A stretch of DNA of 64,000 nucleotides from Culex pipiens pallens. Taxonomy: Eukaryota > Arthropoda > Insecta > Diptera > Culicidae. Positions 43,410-54,399 of this stretch are shown here, in pieces. The DNA lies in assembly GCF_016801865.2 (NCBI RefSeq), contig NC_068939.1:120351010-120415009 (forward strand). The letters run 5' to 3'. The position numbers were made by a program, and so were the translations under genes. Numbering within the stretch: the stretch's first letter is position 1; each line of letters begins with the position of its first letter. Below the pieces are notes generated by a model. That model had not been told where the DNA came from, did no database searches, and saw only the letters and a list, made by a program, of their open reading frames with translations.

Positions 43410-45603
43410 ATGGGCCGCAAGCGGGACAGCGACGGATCCGGTAAGATTTGATAACAATTGTGACAAATGGGGCATTGTTTACGATTTGATTTTGTTTTGC
43501 TCGACAGGTTCCGATTCCGACTCGAGCCGCGAAAGTCGCAGCCGCAGCGGAACACCGGCGGTCGCCCCCACCCCGGGCTACTCGCTCGAGCACCACGACT
43601 CGAGGTCCAACTCGCCGGCGGCAAACCGCAGCGGTTCGGGAACGCCGCAAAACCGTAGCCGCTCGGGAACGCCACAGAATCGAAGCCGGTCCAATTCGGC
43701 CGGGTCCGGATCGGCGGCCGGCTCGCAGCAGAATTCACCGGCGCGTTCGGGGGGTGGTTCTCCCTCGGGCAAGTCTCGCTCGCAGTCGCCGGCGGGTTCA
43801 CAGCGCTCGCGTTCGGGTTCGAATGCTTCCCGGCAGTCGGCGGCGAGCGGGGCCGGGTCACAGCGAAGCGGGAGGTCGCAATCGCAGGCGTCTGAGGGGA
43901 GTGGCAAGTCGCGGTCTCGGAGTGGAACTCCCGCGGCACGTTCGCGCAGTGGAACGCCGGAGAATCGAGAGAGGTCGAAAAGTGGCAGTCCGGCGCCGTC
44001 TGCCAAGAGTGGATCGCGGTCAAAGTCCGGGTCGCCGGCGAAGTCACCGGGGAGTCATCGTTCGCGGTCTCGGTCGAGGAAGTCGGGATCGAGGACGCCG
44101 CAGTCGCAGGCTTCCGGGTCGAGGTCACGATCGGGGAGCAAAACGCCGGTACGGAGTCGGTCCGGTTCGGCGGAGTCGCAGCCGGAGAAGCGTAAGAGGG
44201 CGGTTATTTCGAGCGATTCCGGGTCGGATGGGGAGAAGGTGACGCAGAAGAAGAAGAACAAGCTGATTGATTCGGACTCGGATTCGGATGCGGGAGGGAA
44301 GGCGGCCAAGGAGAGTGTCACGGCGGACGCGCTGTTTGGAGATGCGGACGATATCAGCTCGGATGAGGGCTCGGGGAGGGAACGGGACGAGTTGGACGAT
44401 TTGGAGGATGAGCAGAAGGATAAGGAAGGGGGAAGCGATCGGGAGCGGTCGCGCAGTCGGAGCAGATCACGGAGCAGGTCCAGGTCGCGGTCGAGGAGTC
44501 GGGGAAGTGATCGACGCTCGTCGGATGATGAACGTGGTGAAGGGTTAGCGCGTTTTGAAGAGCCGAAGGAGCCCGAACCTGAGCCGGAGCCGATTCCGGA
44601 GACCAGAATCGACGTGGAAATCCCCCGTATCGTTACGGATTTGGGCAGAGATCTGCACTTTGTCAAACTGCCCAATTTCTTGTCCGTTGAGACGCGACCG
44701 TTTGACGCGGATACGTACGAGGACGAAATCGACGAAGAGGAAACGCTCGACGAGGAAGGTCGTCAGCGCGTGAAGCTGAAGGTGGGCAACACGATCCGCT
44801 GGAGGAACAACATCGACGACGAGGGGAACGGCGTCCGTGAGACGAACGCCCGGCTCGTCCGATGGTCCGACGGAAGCATGAGTCTTCATCTAGGGTCTGA
44901 AATCTTCGACGTGTACAAACAACCCCTGCAAGGCGACCACAACCATCTGTTCATCCGCCAGGGCACGGGTCTCCAGGGACAGTCCGTGTTCCGCACCAAG
45001 CTCACCTTCCGACCGCACTCGACGGAATCGTTCACGCACAAGAAGATGACCATGTCGTTGGCCGATCGGTCCACCAAAACGTCCGGCATCAAAATTCTCA
45101 CCCAGGTCGGCTTCGATCCGGACACGAACCGTAAACAGAACATCAAAAAGGAAGAGGAAAAGCTCCGGATGGCGATGCGTGCCAAACCGACCGCGTCGAA
45201 GCCCAGCCGGAAGCGGGGCGAGGGCGGCGCCAATGCCAACAGTTCGTACCACCACGACGAGGGCTCGGATGACGAAGGGGGCATCTCGATCGCGGCCATC
45301 AAGAACAAATATAAGGACGATCGGTCGAAGCCGAAGCAGGGCGCCGCCATCTACTCGTCGGATGAGGACGGTTCCGATGTGGATCTGGGCCGGAAGAAGA
45401 ACAAGGACAAGAAGCGAGTGCTCAAGGCGTTGGGCGATTCGGATGATAGCGAGGAGGGCTCGGAACACAGTGGAAGTGGTTCGGAGGGGTCCGGGTCGGA
45501 AGGGGGCTCGGGATCGGGTTCGGAGGGAGGGTCCGGAAGTGAGCGCAGTGCCAAGGGGGCCAAGTCCGGTGGGGAGGGAGCGGGAAGTGGTAGCGATGAG
45601 TAG
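43410..45603 (+). CDS. Leo1: Leo1, PAF1 complex subunit
   Basis: Leo1 (Atu in Drosophila) is a component of the PAF1 elongation complex that travels with RNA polymerase II and supports histone modification. Exon 1 is 43410-43440 (11 codons across the junction); exon 2 is 43508-45603; the 67-bp intron has GTAAGA and CTCGACAG ends. The product is 708 residues. Residues about 12-340 are Ser/Arg/Gly-rich with many Arg-Ser-Arg-Ser-Gly-Thr-Pro repeats and an Arg-Ser run near 315-335. The conserved Leo1 domain spans about 360-575: Val-Glu-Ile-Pro-Arg-Ile, Lys-Leu-Pro-Asn-Phe-Leu-Ser-Val, Asn-Thr-Ile-Arg-Trp-Arg, Arg-Leu-Val-Arg-Trp-Ser-Asp-Gly-Ser and Leu-Ala-Asp-Arg-Ser. The tail is acidic with Ser-Gly repeats. 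Confidence 0.96.
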
Positions 45604-45643
45604 GTGTGAAAGTGAACACTTGACCTGTATTATCTCTGAACGA

Positions 45644-45649
45644 AATAAA
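45644..45649 (+). terminator. Polyadenylation signal of Leo1
   Basis: AATAAA 40 bases after the stop codon. Confidence 0.75.
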
Positions 45650-46075
45650 TTAATATTCAAATTGAAGCAGATTGTGTTGAGTTTCTTTATTTTGCAGCAC
45701 TCCTCGAAGCTGATCGTCTTTTTCAAATTTTCCACCTTTTTCTTGTGTCCGTTCACTTTCGTTTTTTTCTGTCGAAATCTGCATAACATAGCACAGCATA
45801 GATGAAAAGTAGGAACCAATCATCTCCCCTTCGCAACTCTCAAATGCCCCCGTCATGCTGATCAATCACGGCGCCTGCCACGACCAGTGGTAAGTCACGG
45901 GGATGTTAGTCCGATACTTGAGTGATGAAGACCTCTAAATTGATTGCGTCTTCGACAAAGTATCACGTGAGTTTTGAAGGGTTAGTAAGATGAGGTATAA
46001 GGTCAGGATTCACTATGGTAGGTGATGTGACCATGAGCAATGTGTTATCGGTTGAATTAAAAATATCTTAGGCAG

Positions 46076-46251
46076 TGTAGGTGTTTAACTTTCCACCCCC
46101 CTGGTCAAGCGCGTCATCTGTCATCGACGTCTGTGCCATGTAGTTTAGTTCAAAGCAAATGACATTACAAAACACACGCGGTTTAGCAAACCAGAAATAA
46201 AGCCCATTTTTTCGTTTAAAGTTAATCGGAGTTTAATCGCAAAAACCAGCA
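46076..46251 (+). repeat. Copia 5' LTR
   Basis: 176 bp, TG...CA termini, contains an AATAAA near its end (about 46196). Confidence 0.95.
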
Positions 46252-46264
46252 GGTTATGGGCCCT
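46252..46264 (+). promoter_or_regulatory. Primer binding site, initiator tRNA-Met anticodon type
   Basis: GGTTATGGGCCCT directly follows the LTR. It is complementary to the anticodon stem-loop of eukaryotic initiator tRNA-Met (which contains GGGCCCAUAACC), not to the tRNA 3' end, as in Drosophila copia, which primes from a tRNA half. Confidence 0.8.
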
Positions 46265-46269
46265 GCACG

Positions 46270-47291
46270 ATGGAGGCGGACAAAGTAGGTCTTCCGCAAT
46301 TCGACGGAACACATTTTGCGATCTGGAAGTTCCGCGTGGAGTTGTTGCTGGAGGAGAAAGAGTTGTCGGACCACACCGAGAAGGAGCCCACGGCATCGAA
46401 TTTGGCACTAGCGGAATGGAAGTCGAAGGATGTCAAAGCTCGAAATTTGATCGTCAAGTGCCTTACGAACGATTATGTGGACTCTGTCCGGGGCAAGACG
46501 ACGGCGCGTCAGATGTGGAAGACTCTTCTGGAAGCTCACGAGAAGACTGGTGTCGTGAGTGAGATGTTCCTGCGCAAGAAACTGCTGGCCCTGAAGTACG
46601 TCGACGGTGAATCAATGGAAAAGCATTTGGCGAGTTTTGATTCGATCGTGACCGACCTGCGGGCAGCTGGAGCGGATGTCAAGACACCTGAGGCAATCAC
46701 CTATCTTCTCGAAACGCTGCCACGGTCATACGACAACGTCGCCACCGCCCTATGACCATTGATCCGGAGACCCTTACGGTCGCAAAAGTGAAAGCTAACT
46801 TGCTGAATGAGTACGTGAAGCAGAAGGAAAGAAGCGGCGCTGGACAGGAGGAGACCAAGCCAGCTGTTTTTCTTGGGAAAGCCGATAGACGCCAGAAGCC
46901 GTTTCCGGGTCAGTGTTGGAGATGTAAACAAACGGGCCACAAGTCGTTCGAGTGTCAAGCGCCCGAAGAAGGAGCAGGAAGTTCACGTGAGAGTGGTGGG
47001 GAAGTTGCTGGGAGGTTACCAACCAAGAAGAAAGCTTTCCAGCTTCGACGACCGGATGCAGAGGAAGGCGAGGAATCTGTCCCAAGGGGAGGTTTCGCTT
47101 TCATGACCAAGACAACGGAGCTGAAGAGAAAAGGTGGCTCGGAAGTTACTTGGATCATTGTTCCTGGCAGAGCAGACTTTGAGGAACTCGTACCCCGTGT
47201 CGCTGGCAGAAGAAGGACAAGCAATAGCAGCAACGAAGGTTGGGTTCATCTCTGCCATGAGCTACGTGCAAGGAAAGGAGTACCTCTGTGA
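46270..47291 (+). pseudogene. Copia gag region, frame-split
   Basis: 46270-46755 gives the UBN2-type Gag (Leu-Pro-Gln-Phe-Asp-Gly-Thr-His-Phe, Trp-Lys-Thr-Leu-Leu, Glu-Lys-His-Leu) of 161 codons. The next part continues from 46752 in a shifted frame and contains the nucleocapsid zinc knuckle Cys-Trp-Arg-Cys-Lys-Gln-Thr-Gly-His-Lys-Ser-Phe-Glu-Cys. After Thr-Trp-Ile-Ile the expected protease active-site Asp-Ser-Gly is absent, replaced by Val-Pro-Gly, with a short deletion. Gag-protease cannot be read as one protein. Confidence 0.82.
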
Positions 47292-48612
47292 GGTTTCCGA
47301 TGTGCTGTATGCCCCTGGACTCCGGCATAACTTGCTGTCGGTGAGTCGTCTCGAAAAAGCTAGATTTTCGGTCGTTTTCCGTAACGGTGTAGTAGAGCTG
47401 CTTGATGGGAACACGATCTTCGCAGTTGGAAAGCGAACACAGGATTTGTACGAGTTATCGTTTACACTGAACCGTGTGGAGGCGAATTCGATCCAAGCGA
47501 ACGTCGACAGGAACATTCTCTGGCACCGACGTCTAGCGCATCTTGGTATGAAGAGTGTTCGAGATTTAGCACGGCGGCAAATGGCTAAAGGGATCAATTC
47601 GTCAATTACAGATTCTACTGAGCTCTGTGAAGCGTGCATCATGGGAAAGCACTCCAGACCGCCGTTCCGGTCTCGTGAAAGTCGTGCCAGCCGTCCTCTG
47701 GAGCGCGTACATACGGATGTCTGTGGACCGATCACACCAGCAACATGGGATGGAAAACGGTATTTTGTCACGTTTATCGACGACTGTACGCACTTCACAG
47801 TAATCTACCTGATTGCTTCCAGAGATGAGGTCCTCCCACGGTTCAAGGAGTACAAGGCGATGGTTGAAGCTGGGTTCGATTTGCCTTTGTCCAAGCTGCG
47901 GTGCGACAACGGCGGGGAGTACGTGTCAAACGAATTCAAGAGTTTCTGCCGGGACAGTGGTGTTGTTGTCGAGTATACGATGGCATACACTCCGGAACAG
48001 AACGGCGAAGCTGAGCGGATGAATCGGACGATCGTTGAAAAAGGCAGAGCGATGATCTACGATTCTGGGCTACCGAAAGAAATGTGGGGAGAAGCCGTGA
48101 TGTGTGCTCTCTACGTTACGAACCGGAGTCCAACCAGGGCGTTGAAAGCGGATGTCACACCGGCGGAAGAATGGTATGGAGAGAAACCAGATCTTTCCGC
48201 TCTGAGAGTTTTTGGGTGCAAAGCTTATGCGCACATCCCGAAGCACAAGAGAGGAAAGTTCGACCCAAAAAGCCGGGAGTGCATTATGATTGGATACGAC
48301 ACAAACGGTTACAGGCTCTGGGATCCGGTCAACCGAAAGTTATTGCTGTCACGGGACGTGATCTTCAAGGAAGACGAGTTTCCAGCCATTGAAAATCCAT
48401 GTGAGCGCGGATCGGAGCTTCGTGTCACGTCGGCGGATCGCTTCGTCTCGGAGGATCGTGTCACGTCGGCGGATCGCTTCGTCTCGGAGGATCGTGTCAC
48501 GTCGGCGGATGGCTTCATCTCGGACGATCGTGCTAAGAAGTCGGTGGTGTTACCGGTGTCGATGGTGGTCCAACTGCAGAGGAACCCGTTCCTGAAGTGG
48601 AAGAGGAGGTGA
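47134..48612 (+). pseudogene. Copia integrase region
   Basis: The frame carries the pre-integrase segment (Leu-Trp-His-Arg-Arg-Leu-Ala-His-Leu-Gly, Cys-Glu-Ala-Cys), the DDE core (Thr-Asp-Val-Cys-Gly-Pro; Arg-Cys-Asp-Asn-Gly-Gly-Glu-Tyr; Gln-Asn-Gly-Glu-Ala-Glu-Arg) and the C-terminal Phe-Gly-Cys-Lys-Ala-Tyr region. All three catalytic acids are intact. It ends by a frameshift in the linker before reverse transcriptase, after three 36-bp tandem repeats. Confidence 0.85.
48421..48528 (+). repeat. Three 36-bp tandem repeats in the copia linker
   Basis: Three consecutive copies of a 36-bp unit beginning CGTGTCACGTCGGCGGAT, encoding a 12-residue repeat (Arg-Val-Thr-Ser-Ala-Asp...). The third copy has three substitutions. 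Confidence 0.95.
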
Positions 48613-50396
48613 GTGCTGTTAGTGACGACGAGTTCTTCGACTCGGAGAATCCGGAACAGGAGGAGCGCGTGCAGGAGGCCGAAGTCGTGTTAGTGGAGCA
48701 AGAAGTGTCGACTGTGTCAGCGGGAGGCGAAGAAGTGAACAACGAGCAGGACCCCCTTCTTGTTCGCAAAGAAAGGTCGCGTCGACCTCCGCTGTGGCAT
48801 CAAGATTACGACATGGAGTCATCGGCATTGCTCGCAGAAGGAAATCCGGATGACGTGCCAGTCTCGTACGCCGACATTGAAGGACGCAGTGATGAAACAT
48901 GCTGGAGGCGTGCTATCGAGGAGGAGTTGTCATCTTTGAAGATCAACGACACGTGGGACATCGTGCCAAATTCAGCGGGAAAGAAGGTGATCTCTGCGAA
49001 ATGGGTCTTCAAGCGAAAGCTCGACAAGGACGGGAACCCAGACCGGTATAAGGCGCGACTCGTGGCACGCGGCTTCCTTCAAACACATGGAGTCGATTAT
49101 CAGGAAACATATGCGCCTGTGGCAAAGTTAGCAACGATCCGATTTCTGCTGGCAATTGGGATTCAACGAGGTTACCACTTCTGCCACATGGACGTGGTAA
49201 CAGCATTCCTCCATGGAAACCTGGAGCAGCCGGTTTACATGAAAGCTCCAGATGGTGTTGAAGCAGCTTACGGATCTGTCCTGAAATTGAAGCGCTCACT
49301 CTACGGCCTGAAGCAGTCTCCCAAGTGTTGGAACGATCGCTTCCACCATTATGTGATCAGCATTGGATTTGTGCAGTCGAAAGCAGATTACTGCTTGTAC
49401 GTGAAAGAAGATGCCGCCGGACTGCTGTACCTGCTGCTGTATGTGGACGATCTGATGGTTTGCGGGAGTGATCTGAAAGCCATTGAGAACTTGAAGGTGG
49501 TGCTGTCTGCAGAGTTCCGCATGAAAGACCTCGGCTGTGTAGAGCATTTCATGGGAATGCGCATCGCGATCGATCGAGATCGTGGGAGAGTCACAATCAG
49601 TCAGGCCGTTTTCGCCGAATCCATTTTGGAGCGTTTCGGCATGCAATCGTGCAATTCAGTAACCACTCCCATCGAACCCAGCACCAAACTTCGCCGGCCT
49701 GAGGGGGCAACGAACACGGACACTCGGTACAGAGAGTTAATTGGAAGCCTGATGTATCTCATGTTGGGAAGCCGTCCGGATCTTTGCTTTGCGGTAAGCT
49801 ACTTCAGTCGCTTTCAAGATTGTGCGGGCGAACAGCACTTCAACCACTTGAAGAGGGTGCTTCGTTACCTGCGGGGAACGAGTGCGTACGAACTGGTTTA
49901 CTCTCGGAATCCTGACGCAGCGCCAATCACAGGATACGTCGACTCGGACTGGGCGAACGATTTGGATGATAGACGGTCGACAAGCGGGTTCCTATTCCAA
50001 GTCTACGGGAACATTGTGAGTTGGGCTACTCGAAAGCAGGGTGTCGTAGCTCAATCAACAACAGAAGCTGAATACATCGCAGCAGCCAACGCAGTCTCGG
50101 AGGCCCTGTGGTTCAAAAAGATGTTCGCGGACATCCTTGAACCAATTCGTCACCCAATCCCAATCCAGGAGGACAATCAAGGTTGTTTGTTTGTGGCCAG
50201 AAATCCGGAGACGAAGAGAACCAAACATGTGGACGTCAAGTATCATCTGGTACGAGAAAAGGTGTGTAACAAGGAGGTGGTGCTGGAGTATGTTCCGTCT
50301 GAACAACAGGCGGCCGATATCTTAACGAAGCCGCTTCCACGAGGAGCGTTCGAAAAATTCCGGGATGTCCTGGGATTGGAAAGAGGAGGAGTGTAG
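48597..50396 (+). pseudogene. Copia reverse transcriptase and RNase H
   Basis: Open for 599 codons. Reverse transcriptase motifs: Lys-Trp-Val-Phe-Lys-Arg-Lys, Met-Asp-Val-Val-Thr-Ala-Phe-Leu-His-Gly, Leu-Tyr-Val-Asp-Asp-Leu-Met (catalytic pair intact). RNase H: Gly-Tyr-Val-Asp-Ser-Asp-Trp-Ala, Ser-Thr-Thr-Glu-Ala-Glu-Tyr and a downstream Asp. The stop lies just inside the 3' LTR. The first residues belong to the integrase linker, so the apparent start Met is not a true start. Confidence 0.85.
50379..50391 (+). promoter_or_regulatory. Copia polypurine tract
   Basis: GAAAGAGGAGGAG immediately before the 3' LTR, the expected plus-strand primer. Confidence 0.8.
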
Positions 50397-50565
50397 GTGT
50401 TTAACTTTCCACCCCCCTGGTCAAGCGCGTCATCTGTCATCGACGTCTGTGCCATGTAGTTTAGTTCAAAGCAAATGACATTACAAAACACGCGGTTTAG
50501 CAAACCAGAAATAAAGCCCATTTTTTCGTTTAAAGTTAATCGGAGTTTAATCGCAAAAACCAGCA
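50392..50565 (+). repeat. Copia 3' LTR
   Basis: 174 bp, identical to the 5' LTR except for a missing AC dinucleotide. Confidence 0.95.
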
Positions 50566-50640
50566 GGCAGTAGGCTACGGAAAGATACAATGTTAATTAT
50601 GTATAGTTTGTTTTTTAATCGAACGCTTGTCATAAATCGA

Positions 50641-50815
50641 GCCACGTAGCCCAGTGGTAACGCTTCCGCCTCGTAAGCGGTAGATCGGGGTTCAAATCCC
50701 GACTCGGACAAACACAACTGGTGATCTTTTCTTTTCTGGATTCGATTGCTGGTAGTGTACCGTCACAAACTGGACTGGTGTTCCCCTCAGGAACAGGGAA
50801 AGATTTACTTTTACT
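50641..50815 (+). repeat. tRNA-Thr(CGT)-like SINE, short copy
   Basis: The head reads as a tRNA with a 7-base anticodon loop CTCGTAA (anticodon CGT) on a CCGC/GCGG stem, and B box GGGTTCAAATCC. A body shared with 35181-35483 follows, and a poor TCATAAA repeat is seen at both flanks. A tRNA gene is excluded because the 5' and 3' halves of the acceptor stem do not pair. Confidence 0.82.
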
Positions 50816-50999
50816 TTTCATAAAATTATTTTTTGACAACGCGTGCCTATTTAAAAATATTACATAAAAGACGTTTGACTTTTCCCTAAAACGGATAGCT
50901 TTATTAGTTAAAAAACTAAAATAAAATATTGATTTCAGCGAAAGCGGGCTCAAAATTTTTCTGGGGGTTCCTTGGCCAAAATAATTAGACCCGTATTTT

Positions 51000-52910
51000 T
51001 TTGTTTGGCCATTAAGCCTCATCTACAATCAAACTTACGCAAACTATTGCGTAAACAATCATCAATTTGATCTAGATGTCAGTCTAGAATCGACCATCAG
51101 TTGCTGCGATCCCAGCCTGACATCGAAGTAACAAAGTAAACAGGGACAAAAGTGACAGACGCAACATTCTGCGATTTGATATTGTAGATCAGGCTTTAGG
51201 GTGACCTACGCCGCCTACGCCGTGTTAGGGTGGTCCGAAAAATAGCCATTTTCGTCATTTTTCGCAAAAACCACTTTTTTTTAAATCATATCTCCGCGCC
51301 ATTCAATCCGATTTTAGCTGTCTTAGACGCAAAAGAAAGGTGATTAGTTTGGCTATTTGGGAAAAATAGTAAGAAGTTTCAAAAATCTAGCTTAACATTT
51401 GAAAAGGTCGTATGAAAATTTAAAATGCTGTTTTAAAGGTCTCGGGACTAAAGAGCCTATGTCTGAAAATATTTTTACCTGATTCCTCGGAAAATTACAT
51501 AACATATCAAAAAATGGTGAAGTAATGTTTTCAATTTTCTGAGATACGATTTAAAAAAAATAAAAACTGGGGTTTTCGACGCGACACGCGCAAAAATGGG
51601 AAAATGACAAAAACGGCAAAAAAAACGACTTTTTTTTACTAAAAACTGCGATAACTTGAAAATTCCAGCGATGACCTATACATGTACAATTTTTTTTGTA
51701 GTTGAAATACGCAACTTATAAAATTGTTGGTTTTACGAGCGGTTTTACAATGATGGAAGACACAAATTTTTAAGAGCGGATACAGACATCGCACAAGTAT
51801 TTCAGAAAAAGAGCTCTCAAAAATCAGGCTTTGAGTTCCGGGTTTCGGGCCAAAATTCAATCGCAAGAGCGCATAAAAACCTTCAATTTAGTAATAGGAT
51901 TTTTTTCTGGGACGATTCCTCGCCACACACGATTTTTTTAAGATTTCTGAGAAAAGCGTTTTTCCAAAAGCAAACCTTAAACCTTTCTTTTGTAAGAAAG
52001 GCAAAAAATACATTCTTTTAATAAACGCATAAGCTCACAGTCAATTGTACTTAAAAATCTAATTCTCTTGCAAAAAAAAAAAAAACTAATAAATTACTGA
52101 TGTTTGAATTGAATGTATGACAAAAGGTCGAAAGACGTAAGTTCGAATGGACAAAAGGTAAAAAAATAAAAAAAATCGAATTAAAAAAAAACTTTTGATG
52201 TCAGCCAAAATGCAGCTATGGAAAGGTGTTTTGAATGGTTTTCATTAATTACACTTCGGTATTCTAAAAAATTTAGAGATCTTCTGAATAAAAACTTGCC
52301 CCCAGATTGTTGAAAACTTTTTGAAAAGAACTTTTGAATACGATCGATTTTTTTTTTATATATGTGGCTATATTTTTGAAGTCAGATTTTTCTAAGAATC
52401 TCTGATGTGACCATGAAGGATAGAAATCTTGCAACAATATTTAAGAAGCAAGACTTTTTGATTTTCGCAACTGTTTATACTTGAAAGTATGGAAAAGGCA
52501 CTTAAATATTCCAAACATGTTTTTTTTTTGTAAATAATATAAAAACTTACAAAATATTTTAGAAGTCGAACTTTTATCTCACTAGGTTTTTTGGCCAAAT
52601 TTTCCCTAGTTTTTGTTTAATTGCATTTGAAAAACCTTCTGTTACCAAGCGGTTAATGAAAAGGAAACAGTTGCAAGGAACACCAAATCTCTATGAACCA
52701 GCCATTCACACAAGTTGTAAAATTGTTATGTCGGTAAATAAATAGAATGAATTGAATTGAAAAAAAGTCGAACTTTTTTTTTGAAAGAACTGCTCATATT
52801 TTAAACAATTGAAACATTCATAAAAAAACACGACAGTCAAAAAAAGATTGTTTAAAAAAAGTCAAAAAATGGTTATGTTTGATAAAATGGAAAAACTCAC
52901 AATATTGCTA
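51000..52910. other. Repeat-derived AT-rich region without a gene
   Basis: 51230-51980 has the wording of mosquito interspersed repeats (TTAGGGTGGTCCGAAAAATAGCC start, AAACCTTTCTTTTGTAAGAAAGG near its end) but no paired ends were found here. 52030-52900 is AT-rich and featureless. Confidence 0.4.
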
Positions 52911-52914
52911 CGAC

Positions 52915-53520
52915 AACCCGAGCAGACGGAAACAACTTGCTTATAACATCTTTCGATTTTTGAAATACTAGGCCAATAACATTTTATGTTATTTATAACA
53001 AGATTTGTTATTCGTAGTTTTTGATTTTTTTTTGTTAATGTCTAATAACATTTTTAGTTGTTCTTCGAACCATTCTTTGTTGTTTTTTTTTGTTATTTTA
53101 ACAACTAATCCGATCATCCTAAGAACAGTTGGGGACCATCCATAAACCACGTGGACACTTTTTTCGCATTCTCAACACCCCTCCCCCCCTTCGTGGACGA
53201 TTGTCCATACAAAACAAATCTTTTTTATATGGAGCGTGGACAATCGCCATACCCTTCCCCCCCTAAAGTGTCCACGTGGTTTATGGATGGTCCCTTGGCA
53301 TTATTCTTCCATAACACAAAATTTTATTAACAATTTTTTTTTTGCTTTCAACCAATATCAGAACAATAACAAATTTTGCTATGATAGCATAAACTGTTAT
53401 TGAACTTTTATGCAAAAATGTTTTTTTCAAGAAGATTCCATAACACTTTCTGTCATTTTAACAGTATTTGTTATTGAAATGGCATACCGAATGACGGTAC
53501 ACAATATTATTACAAAAACT
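52915..53520. repeat. Region rich in TTGTTAT/ATAACA motifs
   Basis: ATAACA or its complement occurs many times in both orientations, suggesting a decayed inverted-repeat element. The fold-back MITE at 53130 is inserted in it. Confidence 0.45.
53130..53294. mobile_element. Fold-back MITE, TIR GGGACCATCCATAAACCACG
   Basis: Begins GGGACCATCCATAAACCACG and ends with the exact complement; pairing continues through TGGACAC and the CCCCTCCCCC / TTCCCCCCC loop shoulders. A partial copy lies at 16190-16215. Confidence 0.88.
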
Positions 53521-54285
53521 AATATTTTTTTAGGGAATGGAATGTGGATAACTTTTCAACAAAAAAAGTCACCCTAAAATATCTTTATTTTAATTTTGAT
53601 AGACTTGCAATCAACTGAAAGCAACATAAAATGCATTTTCCTGTGATGATATATAAGTTGGAACGGTAACTTCAAACAGCTGGTTCTTGGGCATAACTCA
53701 ACTAATCAAGACGATTCTTTGTGATTTGTTAGGATGTCTAGATGATCCTAGAAATTTGCAGAACTCAATTTGATCAAATCTGTAATTTTTGCGATCAAAA
53801 GATCGGGTTGGCAGTTAACGATCAGTCGACTATTATTAAGTTGTGTGGAGACATTCAATTTTGTTTCCGTTACAAGATTACAATCCGTTGTTTACACATC
53901 GTTGGCACTTCTGACATATTCCTTTGGACAAAAACTGAAATGCAAAAACATGCATTCCAACACTACTGCAAACTTCCATCAGTTGCAACCGCCTGCACCA
54001 TGGTAACTTGTTGAACGCCCATAAACTTGGTTTCCATGTGAATCCTGTCCTAGTTGTTACGACGGGTTCGTCACGCTACCACACACCACGTGGACATGAC
54101 CATAACATCGTTTAAGGGTTCATTCGGCCATCGACGGCAGACATGTCCTGACGTATGACTTTGAGGTTATGAAACTCCGGTGTAACGCGTACCGTTAAAA
54201 AATGTGTGTTATTTTAAGCATTCGAAAGTGATTTAGTGAGAAGTTGTTAAAGTTTCAAGCAATCGATAGTTTTATTTTAGACAAA

Positions 54286-54368
54286 ATGTTCCTTTCGTCG
54301 ATACCGTCACTGCCATCGATTTTGAGTAGTCTATCAGACGATGCCGTTTTGCTACGAAGGACTCGAAT
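54286..54368 (+). CDS. Possible first coding exon, unrecognised gene
   Basis: An ATG opens 27 codons (Ser/Leu-rich: Met-Phe-Leu-Ser-Ser-Ile-Pro) followed by a consensus donor GTAAGT at 54369. The upstream 150 bases are less repetitive and could be a 5' UTR. The frame ends with two bases, which does not match the exon at 62218 directly. No family is recognised. Confidence 0.3.
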
Positions 54369-54399
54369 GTAAGTATTATCAACCTGTAATTAGATGGCC

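Larger units (their letters stand above)
46071..50570 (+). mobile_element. Ty1/copia LTR retrotransposon with GGCAG duplication
   Basis: Complete element bounded by GGCAG (46071-46075 and 50566-50570). LTRs of 176 and 174 bp differ only by one AC dinucleotide, so the insertion is recent. Gene order is Gag, protease remnant, integrase, reverse transcriptase, RNase H, which defines the copia class. Reading frames are broken at three places (about 46750, 47130-47250, 48550). It lies about 470 bases downstream of Leo1 in the same orientation. Confidence 0.95.

Noticed and set aside
43343..44128. 261-codon minus-strand frame, Thr/Ser/Pro-rich
   Set aside because: Antisense reading of Leo1 low-complexity repeats.
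44055..44675. 206-codon minus-strand frame
   Set aside because: Antisense shadow of the Ser/Arg-rich Leo1 coding sequence.
44890..45819. 309-codon minus-strand frame
   Set aside because: Antisense of the Leo1 domain and 3' end; no family features and plus-strand coding is certain.
50641..50712. Functional tRNA-Thr gene
   Set aside because: The acceptor stem does not pair and the sequence continues into a SINE body shared with another copy.
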